DNA of 64,000 nt from Streptomyces sp. NBC_01116 (GCF_041435495.1 NZ_CP108644.1:1116001-1180000); one strand, 5' to 3'. Positions 42,483-54,766 are shown, numbered from the stretch's first letter. Translations and numbers: made by a program. Notes: generated by a model from the letters alone, not told the origin.

Positions 42483-43304
42483 ATGAGGATTCGCATCGTC
42501 GACGCGTTCACCGACCGCCCCTTCTCCGGAAACCCCGCCGGCGTGCTCCTGCTGGACGGCGGTACGTTCCCGGCCGCCGAACGGCTTCAGGAGATCGCCG
42601 CCGAGGTGAACCTCTCCGAGACGGCCTTCGCCCACCCGCTGCCGCCGGGCGGCACGGCCGACTGGGCGCTGCGCTGGTTCACCCCGGCCACCGAGGTGGA
42701 CATGTGCGGGCACGCGACGCTCGCCACCGCTCACGTCCTGCACACCACGGGCCTGGCCACGGGCCCGGTGCGCTTCGCCGCGCGCTGCGGGATCCTGAGC
42801 TCCACCGCTCACGCGGACGGCACCCTCACCCTCGATTTCCCGACCTCCCCGCTGACCGAGGAGCCGGTGCCGTACGGCCTCGCCGACGCCCTCGGGGCGG
42901 ACCCCGTCTCGGTGCACGCCACCGGTGAGCACATCGGCGACCTGCTGGTCGAGCTCCGCGACGAGGCGGCCGTACGGGCGCTCGCCCCGGACTTCGCCGC
43001 GCTGGTGGCCCACTCCCGGCGCGGTGTCATCGCCACCGCCGCCGCCGAGGACCCCGCCCGGGGCTACGACTACGTCTCGCGCGGCTTCTTCCCCGGCGTC
43101 GGCATCGACGAGGACCCGGTCACCGGCAGCGCCCACACCGCACTGGCCCCCTTCTGGTCGGCCCGCCTCGGCCGCGACGACCTCACCGGCCTCCAGGCGT
43201 CCGCCCGCTCGGGACGGGTCCGCACCGGGCTGCGCGGCGAGCGCACGCTGCTGACCGGCGCGGCGGTCACGGTGATCGACGGCGAACTGCTCACCGCGCT
43301 CTGA
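42483..43304 (+). CDS. PhzF family isomerase/epimerase-like protein
   Basis: A 273-residue diaminopimelate-epimerase-fold protein of the PhzF family. Motifs are AFTDRPFSGNPAGVLLLDGG, the catalytic Glu in NLSETAFAHPL, the CGHATLATAHVLHTTG turn and EDPVTGSAHTALAPFW. PhzF isomerises trans-2,3-dihydro-3-hydroxyanthranilate in phenazine formation, but stand-alone homologues have unknown substrates. No phenazine genes are nearby. Confidence 0.87.
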   Translation: MRIRIVDAFTDRPFSGNPAGVLLLDGGTFPAAERLQEIAAEVNLSETAFAHPLPPGGTADWALRWFTPATEVDMCGHATLATAHVLHTTGLATGPVRFAARCGILSSTAHADGTLTLDFPTSPLTEEPVPYGLADALGADPVSVHATGEHIGDLLVELRDEAAVRALAPDFAALVAHSRRGVIATAAAEDPARGYDYVSRGFFPGVGIDEDPVTGSAHTALAPFWSARLGRDDLTGLQASARSGRVRTGLRGERTLLTGAAVTVIDGELLTAL

Positions 43305-43352
43305 CGTCGCGCCGGGGTGCGCCGAGCACCCCCCGCCCCGACAGCGCCCCGC

Positions 43353-44177
43353 TCAGGGCGTCGGCAGCCAGTCGACCCGGCCCGCGAGCAGGGCGTATCC
43401 GACGAACGCCCCGATGTCCAGGAGCGCGTGCGCGACGACCAGCGGACCCACCCGGCCCCACCGCCGGTAGAGCAGCACGAAGACGACGCCCATCACCACG
43501 TTGCCGATGAAGCCGCCGATGCCCTGGTACAGGTGGTACGACCCGCGCAGCACGGAGCTCGCCACCAGCGCGGCCATCGGCGTCCAGCCCAACTGCCCGA
43601 GCCTGCGCAACAGGTACCCGACGACGATGACCTCCTCCACCACGGAGTTCTGGATCGCCGAGAGGATCAGTACGGGGAACTTCCACCAGACCTCGGGCAG
43701 GGACTCGGGAACGACCGTCAGGTTGAATCCGGTGGCGCGGGCCACCAGGTAGAAGGCGAGGCCGGCGCTGCCGATGCCGGCCGCGACCAGGGTTCCCCGG
43801 CCGAGGTCGAACCAGGGCTTCGTGCGGTCGAACCCGATGGCCCGCAGCCCCGCTCCTTCCCGGATCAGCAGGTGTGCGACCAGCGCGACCGGCACCAGAG
43901 CCGTTGCGATTCCGAACATTTGCCATGACAGATCAAGCCATGGGCGGCCCGGCGCGTACGAGCCGTTGAGCGTCGCCGCCTGATCCTTCAAACCTCCGGG
44001 TTTCGTCAGCGATCCGACAAAACTGATAAGGGCGGACACCGCGCTGGCGCCCAGCGAGAGCGCCAGGACCAGCACCACCTCGGACCGCAGGATCCTTCGT
44101 GACACGGCCTCTTGGGGAAAAGAATCAGCCACGCGCCCGGCCTCCACCTGTACACCTGCCTTTTGTTCTGCAATCAC
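43353..44177 (-). CDS. CPBP family intramembrane metalloprotease
   Basis: A 274-residue membrane protein with about eight TM segments. The CPBP/Abi signature is seen: ILSAIQNSVVEEVIVVGYLL (EE catalytic pair), SSVLRGSYHLYQGIGGFIGN and VVAHALLDIGAFVGYALLAG. CPBP members cleave prenylated or membrane proteins or act in bacteriocin immunity. It is convergent with the PhzF-like gene. Confidence 0.85.
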   Translation of the reverse strand: MIAEQKAGVQVEAGRVADSFPQEAVSRRILRSEVVLVLALSLGASAVSALISFVGSLTKPGGLKDQAATLNGSYAPGRPWLDLSWQMFGIATALVPVALVAHLLIREGAGLRAIGFDRTKPWFDLGRGTLVAAGIGSAGLAFYLVARATGFNLTVVPESLPEVWWKFPVLILSAIQNSVVEEVIVVGYLLRRLGQLGWTPMAALVASSVLRGSYHLYQGIGGFIGNVVMGVVFVLLYRRWGRVGPLVVAHALLDIGAFVGYALLAGRVDWLPTP

Positions 44178-44317
44178 GTCTTATCCCACCGACCGCCGCA
44201 CTAGGGTCTCGAATAGAGGTACGAAGATCATGCGCGACAGGCCGGGGGACGACCACCATCACTGATGGTGCGGTCCCCCTTTTCCTTGTTTCATCCTCAA
44301 CGAGGGGCGCCACCGGC

Positions 44318-45015
44318 ATGGGACGTCATAGCTTGCCCGACAGCCACGCGGCGGAAGGACCCCGGGACCTCCCCAGCCCCCCGGCGCCGGCGCCGCACGG
44401 TCGCCATCGCCACCCTCCTCGTCCTCACCGTGGCGACGGGAACGGCCGTGGCGGCCAAGGCCGGTCTGCTGTCGTTCTCCCGGTCCTGCGAGGACCCGGC
44501 CGTGCGTCTGGCCCTGGTGGCCTCCCCGGACATCGCCCCCGCTGTTCGCTCCATAGCCGAACGGGCCCCGGCGGACGAGATGAGAATCGACGGCCGCTGC
44601 CTTGCCGTGGAGGTGCTGGCCCGCGACTCGCACGAGGTCGCCGAATCCCTCGCGGCGGGCGATGTGGAGCCCGACTTCCAGGTCTGGCTGCCCGACCGCC
44701 TACGAGGAAGCCCGGTCGGCGTATCGGAAGGGCAAGTTCAACGCCCTGGTGATCCTCACCGACGGCTCGAACCAGGACGAGCGGAGCATCACGCGGAGCG
44801 GGCTCGTCGCGGAGCTCAAGGCGCTCCGCGACCCGGAGCGCCCCGTCCCGGTCATCGCGATCGCGGTGGGCCCGGACGCGGACCGCGACGAGGTCGCGGA
44901 GATCGCGCGGGTCACCGGCGACGGCTACGAGGTGAGTGACCCGGCCGAGATCCAGGCGGTGATCCTCCAGGCCATCGTGGCGGCGGGGCAGTACGGGATC
45001 GCCGCGCGGGAGTGA
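44318..45015 (+). pseudogene. substrate-binding and VWA domain protein, internally deleted
   Basis: ATG 44318 opens MGRHSLPD in one frame; the membrane anchor RRTVAIATLLVLTVATGT and the start of the solute-binding domain (VRLALVASPDIAPAVRSIAE up to DFQVWLPDR) are in a second. From 44698 the end of a VWA domain (FNALVILTDGSNQDERSITR, VPVIAIAVGPDADRDEVAEI) is in a third. The usual protein is about 550-600 residues, so several hundred central residues are missing, with two frame changes. It is non-functional. Confidence 0.75.
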
Positions 45016-45069
45016 CCGGGCCGGGAGCCGGAGCCGGGCCCGTCGCCGACGCCCGGCTCCACGCCTGCC

Positions 45070-46575
45070 TCAGGGCGCCGGGAAGCCCACCGGCCAGGTG
45101 TGGACCGGCTCCCCCGCGTGCATCAGCTCGGCGTAGCGGCGCGTGGTGGCCGCGAGCGCCGCGTCCCGCCCCAGTCCGGCGCCCAGGGCCCGGCGGTACG
45201 TGGCCACCTGCCAGGACGCCCCGTTGACGCGCCGTCTGCAGCGCTCCTCGATCACCCCGAGGTAGCGGTCCCGGTCGGCCGGTTCGATGTGCCAGGCGTC
45301 CAGCCCCGCGGCGGCCAGCGGCAGCAGTTCCTCCAGCACCAGCTGTACGGCCGGGATCCTGGCCAGCCCGCCGGCGCGGCCCGACCGCGGCCAGAGCAGC
45401 TCGGCCTCGATGCCGTGCCGGCAGGCCTCGGTGAAGTTCTCCTCGGCGGCCTCGAACGGCAGCCTGCTCCACACCGGCCGCGACTCCTCGGCGAGCGCCC
45501 GTACGAGTCCGTAGTAGAAGGCGGCGTTGGCGATCACATCGGTGACCGTCGGCCCGGCGGGCAGCACGCGGTTCTCCACCCGCAGATGGGGAACGCCGTC
45601 GGCGATCCCGTACACCGGGCGGTTCCAGCGGTAGACGGTGCCGTTGTGCAGCACCAGCTCGGCCAGCTCGGGCACCCCGCCCTCGTCCAGCACCTTCAGG
45701 GGATCCTCGTCGTCGCAGATCGGCAGCAGCGGCGGGAAGTAGCGCAGGTTCTCCTCGAAGAGCTCGCGGGCGGAGCCGATCCAGCGCTCCCCGAACCAGG
45801 TCCTGGGGCGCACGCCCTGGTTCGCCACCTCCGGCGGCCGTACGTCGGTGGCCTGCTGGAAGAGCGGCGGCCGGGACTCCCGCCACAGCTCCTTGCCGAA
45901 GAGGAAGGGGGCGTTGGCGCCCAGCGCGATCTGGACACCCGTGATCGCCTGGGCGGCGTTCCACACGTCGGCGAACCGGGCCGGCGTCACCTGGAGGTGC
46001 AGCTGCACCGAGGTGCAGGCCGATTCCGGGGCGATGGAGGGCGAGGTGCAGACCAATCGCTCGACGCCTTCGATATCCAGGAGGAAATCCTCCCCCCGGG
46101 CGGCCGCCATTTGATCGTTGAGCAGGGTGTAGCGGTCCACGTCCGAGAGATTCGCGGACACCACGTCGTGCTCTCCCAGCGTGGGCAGGATTCCGATCAT
46201 CACGATCCCGGCGTCCACCTCCCCCGCCTTGCGGTGGGCATAGGCGAGGCCGGTCCGCAACTCCTCCGCGAGCTGATCGAATACCCGGCCGCCGAGACGG
46301 TGCGGGACGATATTCACTTCGAGATTGAACATCCCCAGTTCGGTCTGGAAATCGCGGCTCGCGATGCGCTGGAGCACTTGCTGATTCATCATCCGGGGCA
46401 TCCCGTCGGAACCCGCGAGATTCAGCTCTATCTCCAGCCCCATCAGGTTCCGCGGACGGTCGAACCTCCGCTCCGCCAGGAGTCTGCCCAGCCCCTCCAG
46501 GCACTGGTTGAGCTTGGTTCGGTACGCCTGTCGACTGGACAGGTCAACGGCTTCCGCCACGACCTTCTCCCCCAT
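45070..46575 (-). CDS. GCS2-type glutamate-cysteine ligase family protein
   Basis: A 501-residue carboxylate-amine ligase of the glutamate-cysteine ligase GCS2 family. Visible are RNLMGLEIELNLAGSDGMPR, ELGMFNLEVNIVPHRLGGRV and NGTVYRWNRPVYGIADGVPH, with the metal-binding VENRVLPAGPTVTDVIANAA. In actinobacteria such proteins make gamma-glutamylcysteine (EgtA-like) or related amides; with mycothiol as the main thiol, an ergothioneine role is possible but not shown. No other ergothioneine genes lie in this window. Confidence 0.83.
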   Translation of the reverse strand: MGEKVVAEAVDLSSRQAYRTKLNQCLEGLGRLLAERRFDRPRNLMGLEIELNLAGSDGMPRMMNQQVLQRIASRDFQTELGMFNLEVNIVPHRLGGRVFDQLAEELRTGLAYAHRKAGEVDAGIVMIGILPTLGEHDVVSANLSDVDRYTLLNDQMAAARGEDFLLDIEGVERLVCTSPSIAPESACTSVQLHLQVTPARFADVWNAAQAITGVQIALGANAPFLFGKELWRESRPPLFQQATDVRPPEVANQGVRPRTWFGERWIGSARELFEENLRYFPPLLPICDDEDPLKVLDEGGVPELAELVLHNGTVYRWNRPVYGIADGVPHLRVENRVLPAGPTVTDVIANAAFYYGLVRALAEESRPVWSRLPFEAAEENFTEACRHGIEAELLWPRSGRAGGLARIPAVQLVLEELLPLAAAGLDAWHIEPADRDRYLGVIEERCRRRVNGASWQVATYRRALGAGLGRDAALAATTRRYAELMHAGEPVHTWPVGFPAP

Positions 46576-47059
46576 CGAGGGGTCCTTCCTCCAGTGGGCG
46601 GCCCGCGGCCCAGGCCGCTCGCATCACGATCGATAATGCCCAGCGGGAGTGATCCGTAACGCCCCCACGACACTCCGATACCCGATAGTATGGTTGAAGG
46701 AGACCTGGGGCACATTCCGGTGGCATACGGTCCTCCACATATTCGATCGGAGTATGCACGACGAAAACGCCGACGAGTTTCGGCCGACCGCTCCGCCCGA
46801 AGGGTGCCAGGTCGGGGCCGTGGACGGCAGATCAAATCACCCGGAATACCGCGACTCGAAGGCCGGATGAGGCCTTGCGCGGCATATCTCCGACCGCTAG
46901 TGGAAACACTATGTGAACACGCGTCATATAAACTCCGCTCAACGAGGCAGAGAGTTGATACGACTCGCCCGTCACCGGCCGTCTCAGGCCCACATGCCGA
47001 CAGCGCCGTCTGCACCCGCCCAAGCGTCACCGTGTCTCCGAAGTGAGAGGCGTCCCACT
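46576..47059. other. intergenic region with promoters, no clear gene
   Basis: This 484-bp stretch separates divergent genes and probably holds both promoters. A 38-codon frame from ATG 46755, preceded by CGGAG, encodes a small acidic peptide with no recognisable family. It has AT-richer patches near 46680-46760 and 46900-46960. Confidence 0.4.
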
Positions 47060-47644
47060 ATGCCGCTGCATGTTCCCCCGGCTCCCGCGCCCGCCCTGCG
47101 CAGTGTTCTCGCGGCCCTCGGTTCTCCCACCGCCGTCCGCGAGGCCCGCACGTCCGCTCTCCGGTCCGTCCAGGGACCGCCGAGCCCCGAACTACCGCTT
47201 CCCGTACATGTGCTGGACCGGATCGCGCCCACCGGGACCGCACCGCTGACACGCCTGGCGGCCTGGCGTTTCCTGATCCGTAGCGAGGGCCGCGCGGTCG
47301 CCGCGGCGGACACCGTGCTCACCCCCGACGGCTGGACCTTCTCGCACTTCTTCGAGGGGCCCTACCTCGCCTCGACCGAGCTGGCGGTCCGGCAGGCGGA
47401 GGCGTCGGCCACCGCCTGCCAGGCCCGGCTGCTGTCCATCCCGGAGCTGTACATGCTCACCCTCTGGCTGCACGGCGACACCGAGGCCGATCCCGCCGGC
47501 GGGGTGCTCCTGCCGACGGACGTCCTGGTGCCGCTGGCGCCGGCCCCGCCGGGCATCGCCGCCCACCGCCCGCACCGGGTCGCCGACCTGCTGCCCGTCA
47601 TCTCGCTGCGCGTGACCCCCGGCCCGCTCCTCAGCTCCGCCTGA
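47060..47644 (+). CDS. hypothetical protein
   Basis: ATG 47060 follows GAGAGGCGTCCC and gives 194 residues. The middle reads RLAAWRFLIRSEGRAVAAAD, TVLTPDGWTFSHFFEGPYLA and LLSIPELYMLTLWLHGDTEA, with a final VLVPLAPAPPGIAAHRPHRV. It looks like a compact globular alpha/beta protein without signal or TM. I do not recognise a family. A long hairpin follows. Confidence 0.6.
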   Translation: MPLHVPPAPAPALRSVLAALGSPTAVREARTSALRSVQGPPSPELPLPVHVLDRIAPTGTAPLTRLAAWRFLIRSEGRAVAAADTVLTPDGWTFSHFFEGPYLASTELAVRQAEASATACQARLLSIPELYMLTLWLHGDTEADPAGGVLLPTDVLVPLAPAPPGIAAHRPHRVADLLPVISLRVTPGPLLSSA

Positions 47645-47660
47645 CCGGAGCGCCGCCCCG

Positions 47661-47735
47661 GCAGAGCGCCCCCGCGGCGATCCTGACCCCGCCCGAACTC
47701 CGGGCGGGGAAGGGGTCACTGCGGGGGCGCTCTGC
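47661..47735. terminator. hairpin terminator
   Basis: Fifteen bases at 47661-47675 (GCAGAGCGCCCCCGC) pair with 47721-47735, and an inner CCCCGCCCG/CGGGCGGGG stem adds to it. It lies 17 bp after the hypothetical gene's stop. Confidence 0.65.
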
Positions 47736-47973
47736 TGCCCACTCGGACTAGCTCCATCCGGCCACCCCGAACCACCCAAAGGGACAGTGCAATTGCGGTG
47801 AACCGTCCGCGCGGGTGATGCGTCATGGGAGGAGTACGGGTGCTGCAGCGAAATCCCTGCGGAATCTTCCCCGTAGGGCAACACTGGGACCGGACCGACT
47901 GATACGGGGGGCGGCCATGAACACCTCATCCAGCCGCAGGACACTCGACTCGACGCAGCGAAAGAACCCATCC

Positions 47974-48177
47974 ATGTGCCAGCACCAGCCACCCTGCCCC
48001 ACCGCCGATTCACCCGACCGGGAGGCCGCCCGCCTGACGGCCCACCATCCCGAGCAGGGTTGGAGCCTCTTGTGCAACGGCGTCCTGCTCTTCGAGGACA
48101 CCGGCGAACTGCTGCCCGACGGGCAGATCATCGCCCCGCACCGGCCACTGGCGGCCGGCGTGGTGAAGGCCGCCTGA
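47974..48177 (+). CDS. DUF5999 family protein
   Basis: ATG 47974 gives 67 residues starting MCQHQPPCPTADSPDREAAR, then HHPEQGWSLLCNGVLLFEDT and LLPDGQIIAPHRPLA, the DUF5999 pattern of streptomycetes. An in-frame ATG at 47917 is the alternative start. Three cysteines near the N-terminus may bind metal (inference). Function is unknown. Confidence 0.75.
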   Translation: MCQHQPPCPTADSPDREAARLTAHHPEQGWSLLCNGVLLFEDTGELLPDGQIIAPHRPLAAGVVKAA

Positions 48178-48194
48178 GGACGGGCGAACGAACA

Positions 48195-48228
48195 GGGGCC
48201 GGCCCGGAGAGATCTCCGCACCGGCCCC
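48195..48228. terminator. hairpin terminator
   Basis: GGGGCCGG at 48195 pairs with CCGGCCCC at 48221-48228, enclosing an inner CGGAGA/TCTCCG stem. It lies between the DUF5999 gene and the convergent gcvP. Confidence 0.55.
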
Positions 48229-48280
48229 GACGCATGTCCGGCGTGCACCGCTCACGGCGCACGCCCACCCGCGGTCCGTC

Positions 48281-51166
<2,886 letters not shown>

Positions 51167-51224
51167 GGTGGAGGCCTCCTGGTCTGTCACGACCTGCGAG
51201 GGGCACCACGGCGCGGGTGCCCGA

Positions 51225-51462
51225 ACGGCCTCCCCCTCTGTCATCTCAACCTGAGAGCTTCACCGGCCCGCCCGGGGGCGTGCCGACTTTCACCGTCGGT
51301 GAGGGTCGAGTCCGCCTGGGCCTGCGCCCGCACGGAATCGCCCTGCTTTCCAGAGTGACCTCGTCCGTGCGGTACGGGGGCCTGAGAGATTCCGGGGAGG
51401 AGTTGCTCCTTCGGCGCCTCCGGATTCTGCACCGGAGGACTCTCCCGCACGGGGTCAGCAGC
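51225..51462 (-). promoter_or_regulatory. tandem glycine riboswitch
   Basis: In the minus-strand leader of gcvP the first aptamer has GCCGAAGGAGCAACTCCTCC, GGAATCTCTCAGGCCCC and CACTCTGGAAAGCAGG; the second has CACCGACGGTGAAAGTCGGC, GGTGAAGCTCTCAGGTTGAG and ACAGAGGGGGAG. These are glycine-aptamer conserved blocks in a tandem arrangement. About 60-95 bases separate it from the gcvP ATG. In actinobacteria such elements usually activate gene expression on glycine binding. Confidence 0.85.
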
Positions 51463-51589
51463 CACTGTCAGCCTACCAGCGGCCACCGTGCGGCAATCCT
51501 CGAGTGGCCGACGCCACGGATCTGCACTTGTGTGGTGCTGGTGGAGCGGCAGCGTCCACCCTGAGCAGCTGCGACCAGTGGGAGGCACC

Positions 51590-51961
51590 GTGCAGACCGA
51601 TATCGATCCGCGCCGCCTGATCGGCCGCAAGGCATTCGATCGCAAGGGCGCCAAGATCGGAACGGTGGATGAGGTCTATCTCGACGACGCGACGGGTGTG
51701 CCCGAGTGGGCGGCCGTCCGCACCGGCCTGTTCAGCAGGGACGCCTTCGTCCCCCTGGAGCCCAGCGAATTCGTCGAGGACGCGCTGCGCGTCCCCTTCG
51801 ACCGCGCGTTGATCAAGGGCGCGCCGGACTTCGGCGTCGGCCGGCATCTCTCGCCCGAGCAGGAACTGCAGCTCTACCGCCATTACGGGCTGGACTCCTC
51901 GTCGCCCGGAGAGCCGGCGCGCGACCGGGACTTCGGCAGGCTGGCGGGCCAGGAGGAGTAG
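51590..51961 (+). CDS. PRC-barrel domain protein
   Basis: GTG 51590 after GGGAGGCACC gives 123 residues. The PRC barrel is seen in DPRRLIGRKAFDRKGAKIGT, VDEVYLDDATGVPEWAAVRT and GLFSRDAFVPLEPSEFVEDA. PRC-barrel proteins act in rRNA processing, photosynthetic complexes or sporulation. Its end overlaps the convergent dinB by 79 bp. Confidence 0.84.
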   Translation: MQTDIDPRRLIGRKAFDRKGAKIGTVDEVYLDDATGVPEWAAVRTGLFSRDAFVPLEPSEFVEDALRVPFDRALIKGAPDFGVGRHLSPEQELQLYRHYGLDSSSPGEPARDRDFGRLAGQEE

Positions 51962-53343
51962 TCGGCCGCGTCACGGACGAGCGGCAGCGGGTCGGCGGGC
52001 CGCAGCAGCGGATCGTCGACGCGGAACGTCAGCACCCGGCCGGGTGCGCTCCACGGCTCCTCGAACCGGACGGTGACCCGGCCCACGCCGCTCCCCTGCA
52101 CCCAACCGTGCCCGTGCTCCTCGTGGCGCACGTCGTGCCCGGCGGGCCAGAGCCGCGCGGCGAGCAGCTCCGCGCCCTCCGGCTCGGGCTCCGCCGGCGC
52201 GTTCCCCCCGCCGCCCTCCACAGGTGCCGCCCGGTCCTCCGCCTCGACCCGCCGGGCGAGCTCCCGGGCGTCGGCGGCCTGGGCGAACAGGTCCTCCTGG
52301 GTGTAGTCGGCCAGCCCCGTCACGCCGACGCCCAGCAGCCGTACGCCGCCCGTGGTGTCGACGGACTCCAGCAGCCGCCCCGCCGCCTCACGGACCACCG
52401 TGGGGTCGTCCGTGGGGCCTCTGAGCGTCTCGGAGCGGGTCAGCGTGGAGAAGTCGTAGCGGCGCACCTTCAGGACCACCGTGCGCCCCGAACGGTCGGC
52501 GGCGCGCAGCCGCTCCACACACCGGACCGCCAGCCGCTCCACCTCGGCCCGCACCCGCACCCGGTCGTGCAGGTCCACGTCGAAGGTGTCCTCCACCGAT
52601 ACGGACTTGGCGTCCCGCTCGGCGACCACCGGCCGGTCGTCGAGCCCCAGCGCCATCCGGTAGAGCCCGTGGCCGTGGGCCTTGCCGACCAGCCGTACCA
52701 GCTCCGCCTCGCCCGCCTCGGCCAGGTCGTGGACCGTGGTCATCCCGGCGCGTCTGAGATGGTCGCCGGTGGCCGGTCCGACCCCCGGCAGGGTGCGCAC
52801 CGACATGGGAGCGAGCAGCTCGCGCTCGGTGCCCGGCTCGATGAGCAGCAGCCCGTCCGGCTTGGCCTCCTCGGAGGCGATCTTGGCGAGCATCTTGGAA
52901 CCGGCCAGTCCGACGGATCCGCTGAGGCCGGTCACCGCGCGGATCGCCACCCGCAGCCCCTCACCCGTCGCACGGGCCGACGCCGCGTCGTCGGCCGTCC
53001 CGCCGGCCTCCAGGTCCACGAAGGCCTCGTCCAGGCTGAGCGGCTCCACCAGGGGCGACAGCCGCCCCAGGAGCTCCATCACCTGGTCGCTCACCGCCCG
53101 GTACAGCGAGAAGCGCGGCACCAGGTAGGCGGCGTTCGGTGCGAGCCGCCGGGCCTGGGCGGTGGGCATCGCCGAGTGCACGCCCAGGCGCCGGGCCTCG
53201 TACGAGGCGGTGGCGACCACTCCGCGAGGTCCGAGGCCGCCCACCACGACCGCCTTGCCGCGCAGGCTCGGCTTGGCCGCCTGCTCCGCCGACGCGTAGA
53301 AGGCGTCCATGTCCAGGTGAAGGATGGTGGGCGCGGGTCTCAC
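51883..53343 (-). CDS. dinB: DNA polymerase IV (Y-family)
   Basis: A 486-residue translesion polymerase. Catalytic acids are in ILHLDMDAFYASAEQAAKPS and in LSLDEAFVDLEAG. The thumb helix-hairpin-helix is MSVRTLPGVGPATGDHLRRA, and the little-finger domain follows (VEDTFDVDLHDRVRVRAEVE). The C-terminal 100 residues are Pro/Glu-rich, without an obvious clamp-binding motif. Its final part overlaps the PRC-barrel gene. A hairpin lies upstream, so it has its own promoter. Confidence 0.9.
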   Translation of the reverse strand: MRPAPTILHLDMDAFYASAEQAAKPSLRGKAVVVGGLGPRGVVATASYEARRLGVHSAMPTAQARRLAPNAAYLVPRFSLYRAVSDQVMELLGRLSPLVEPLSLDEAFVDLEAGGTADDAASARATGEGLRVAIRAVTGLSGSVGLAGSKMLAKIASEEAKPDGLLLIEPGTERELLAPMSVRTLPGVGPATGDHLRRAGMTTVHDLAEAGEAELVRLVGKAHGHGLYRMALGLDDRPVVAERDAKSVSVEDTFDVDLHDRVRVRAEVERLAVRCVERLRAADRSGRTVVLKVRRYDFSTLTRSETLRGPTDDPTVVREAAGRLLESVDTTGGVRLLGVGVTGLADYTQEDLFAQAADARELARRVEAEDRAAPVEGGGGNAPAEPEPEGAELLAARLWPAGHDVRHEEHGHGWVQGSGVGRVTVRFEEPWSAPGRVLTFRVDDPLLRPADPLPLVRDAADYSSWPASLPKSRSRAGSPGDEESSP

Positions 53344-53374
53344 ACCGTCGATGCTGCCCTACGGCACTGACAAC

Positions 53375-53412
53375 GGGACGGTCCGGCGCCCCGTGGGGTG
53401 CCGGACCGTCCC
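53375..53412. terminator. hairpin terminator
   Basis: GGGACGGTCCGGC (53375-53387) pairs with its complement (53400-53412), with an inner CCCC/GGGG. It lies downstream of the ResR-like MerR gene and upstream of dinB. Confidence 0.55.
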
Positions 53413-53444
53413 GTCGTCGTGTTCGTGCCGTCCGTCCGGGGCGG

Positions 53445-54071
53445 TCAGACGGCGCGGTTCCGGCGCCGTGCGAGCTCGTCGGCGGGGTTGTGGCCGACGA
53501 GCGTCTCGCCGGTGTCGACCCGCTCGCCGTGCAGCTGCGAGAGCGCCGCCTCCACGTCCCGCCAGACGACGCCGACGGCGATCCCGAAGATTCCCTGCCC
53601 GCCCTGGAGCAGGCTGACGACCTCGTCGGGCGAGGAGCACTCGTAGACCGTGGCCCCGTCGCTCATCAGCGTCATGCGCTCAAGATCCTGGAAACCGCGG
53701 GCCCGCAGATGCTGGACCGTGGTGCGGATGTTCTGCAGGGCGACCCCGGTATCCAGGAAACGCTTGACGATCTTGAGCAGAACCACGTCCCGGAAACTGT
53801 AGAGACGCTGGGTCCCCGACCCGTAGGCCGGCCGCACACTGGGCTCGACCAGTCCCGTACGGGCCCAGTAGTCCAACTGGCGGTAGGTGATCCCCGCCGC
53901 CGCGCACGCCGTCGGTCCGCGATAGCCGATGTCGTCGGCACCGCTCGCCGCTGCCACGCCGCCCGCTGCCACCGCTGCCGGTGGAACCGGCTGCCTGATG
54001 GCGTGGTCGGCTCCACTGCCGTGCTGCGGATACGGCCCACCCGCCGCCGTACCGTCGCCGCTGCTTCTCAC
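53445..54071 (-). CDS. MerR family regulator, ResR-like
   Basis: GTG 54071 follows GGAGGTCGGC and gives 208 residues. The MerR HTH is ACAAAGITYRQLDYWARTGL, VEPSVRPAYGSGTQRLYSFR, followed by DVVLLKIVKRFLDTGVALQN and a helix-rich C-terminal part. The gene order places it as the counterpart of M. tuberculosis Rv1830 (ResR/McdR), which controls cell growth and division. A Gly/Ala-rich leader of about 45 residues precedes the HTH. Unlike in mycobacteria, dinB lies between it and gcvP. Confidence 0.86.
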   Translation of the reverse strand: MRSSGDGTAAGGPYPQHGSGADHAIRQPVPPAAVAAGGVAAASGADDIGYRGPTACAAAGITYRQLDYWARTGLVEPSVRPAYGSGTQRLYSFRDVVLLKIVKRFLDTGVALQNIRTTVQHLRARGFQDLERMTLMSDGATVYECSSPDEVVSLLQGGQGIFGIAVGVVWRDVEAALSQLHGERVDTGETLVGHNPADELARRRNRAV

Positions 54072-54239
54072 GCCGACCTCCGTCCTTGACCTGCCCACTC
54101 GAAGGTAGGCAGTCACTCGGGGTGCGTCAACGATCGCCACACTCGGCACGCCGAGTGATAATCACCCTGAGGGTGGTTTCCCGTGTCTCGTTTCCGGGAA
54201 AGGCTTGTCGGATGCGCTGACAGCACCCCTGCGGGACGG

Positions 54240-54713
54240 TCACTGACTGTTCGTACCGAAGTCCTCCGGAGAGATCTGGTCGAGGAATTCGCGGAACTTC
54301 TCCACCTCGTCCTCCTGCTCGTCGGGGATCGCGATGCCCGCGTCGTCCAGCACGCCGTCACTGCCGTAGATCGGCGTGCCGGTCCGCAGGGCGAGCGCTA
54401 TGGCGTCGGAGGGCCGGGCGCTCACCTCCACTCCGCTGGCGAAGACGAGCTCCGCGTAGAAGACCCCTTCGCGGAGGTCCGTGATGCGGACCTCGGTGAG
54501 CTCCTGGCCCACGGCCTCGAGCACATCCTTGAACAGGTCATGGGTCAGCGGCCTGGCGGGAGCCATGCCCTGCTGGGCGAAGGCAATCGCGGTCGCCTCC
54601 CCCGGACCGATCCAAATGGGGAGGTACCGGTCGCCTCCCACTTCACGCAGGAGAACGATCGGTTGGTTGGAGGGCATTTCCACCCGGACACCGACAACGT
54701 CGAGCTCGTTCAC
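54240..54713 (-). CDS. bifunctional nuclease (DUF151) family protein
   Basis: A 157-residue DUF151 protein: MNELDVVGVRVEMPSNQPIV, LLREVGGDRYLPIWIGPGEA, ARPLTHDLFKDVLEAVGQEL and ARPSDAIALALRTGTPIYGS. DUF151 proteins act as DNase/RNase in plants and are widespread in actinobacteria as M. tuberculosis Rv1829 equivalents. It is between the FtsR and ResR-like genes, in the conserved order. Confidence 0.9.
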   Translation of the reverse strand: MNELDVVGVRVEMPSNQPIVLLREVGGDRYLPIWIGPGEATAIAFAQQGMAPARPLTHDLFKDVLEAVGQELTEVRITDLREGVFYAELVFASGVEVSARPSDAIALALRTGTPIYGSDGVLDDAGIAIPDEQEDEVEKFREFLDQISPEDFGTNSQ

Positions 54714-54766
54714 ACAGCAACCCTAGGACGTGCTCGCCATGTTTGGGTAGTCGGGCTCGGCCGAGG

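Noticed and set aside
42483-43304. Phenazine biosynthesis cluster
   Set aside because: Only a PhzF-type gene is present; no other phenazine genes are nearby and PhzF homologues are common as single genes.
46755-46870. 38-codon small acidic ORF upstream of the hypothetical gene at 47060
   Set aside because: It has a weak CGGAG before it but no family or conservation evidence, so it is only mentioned in the intergenic entry.
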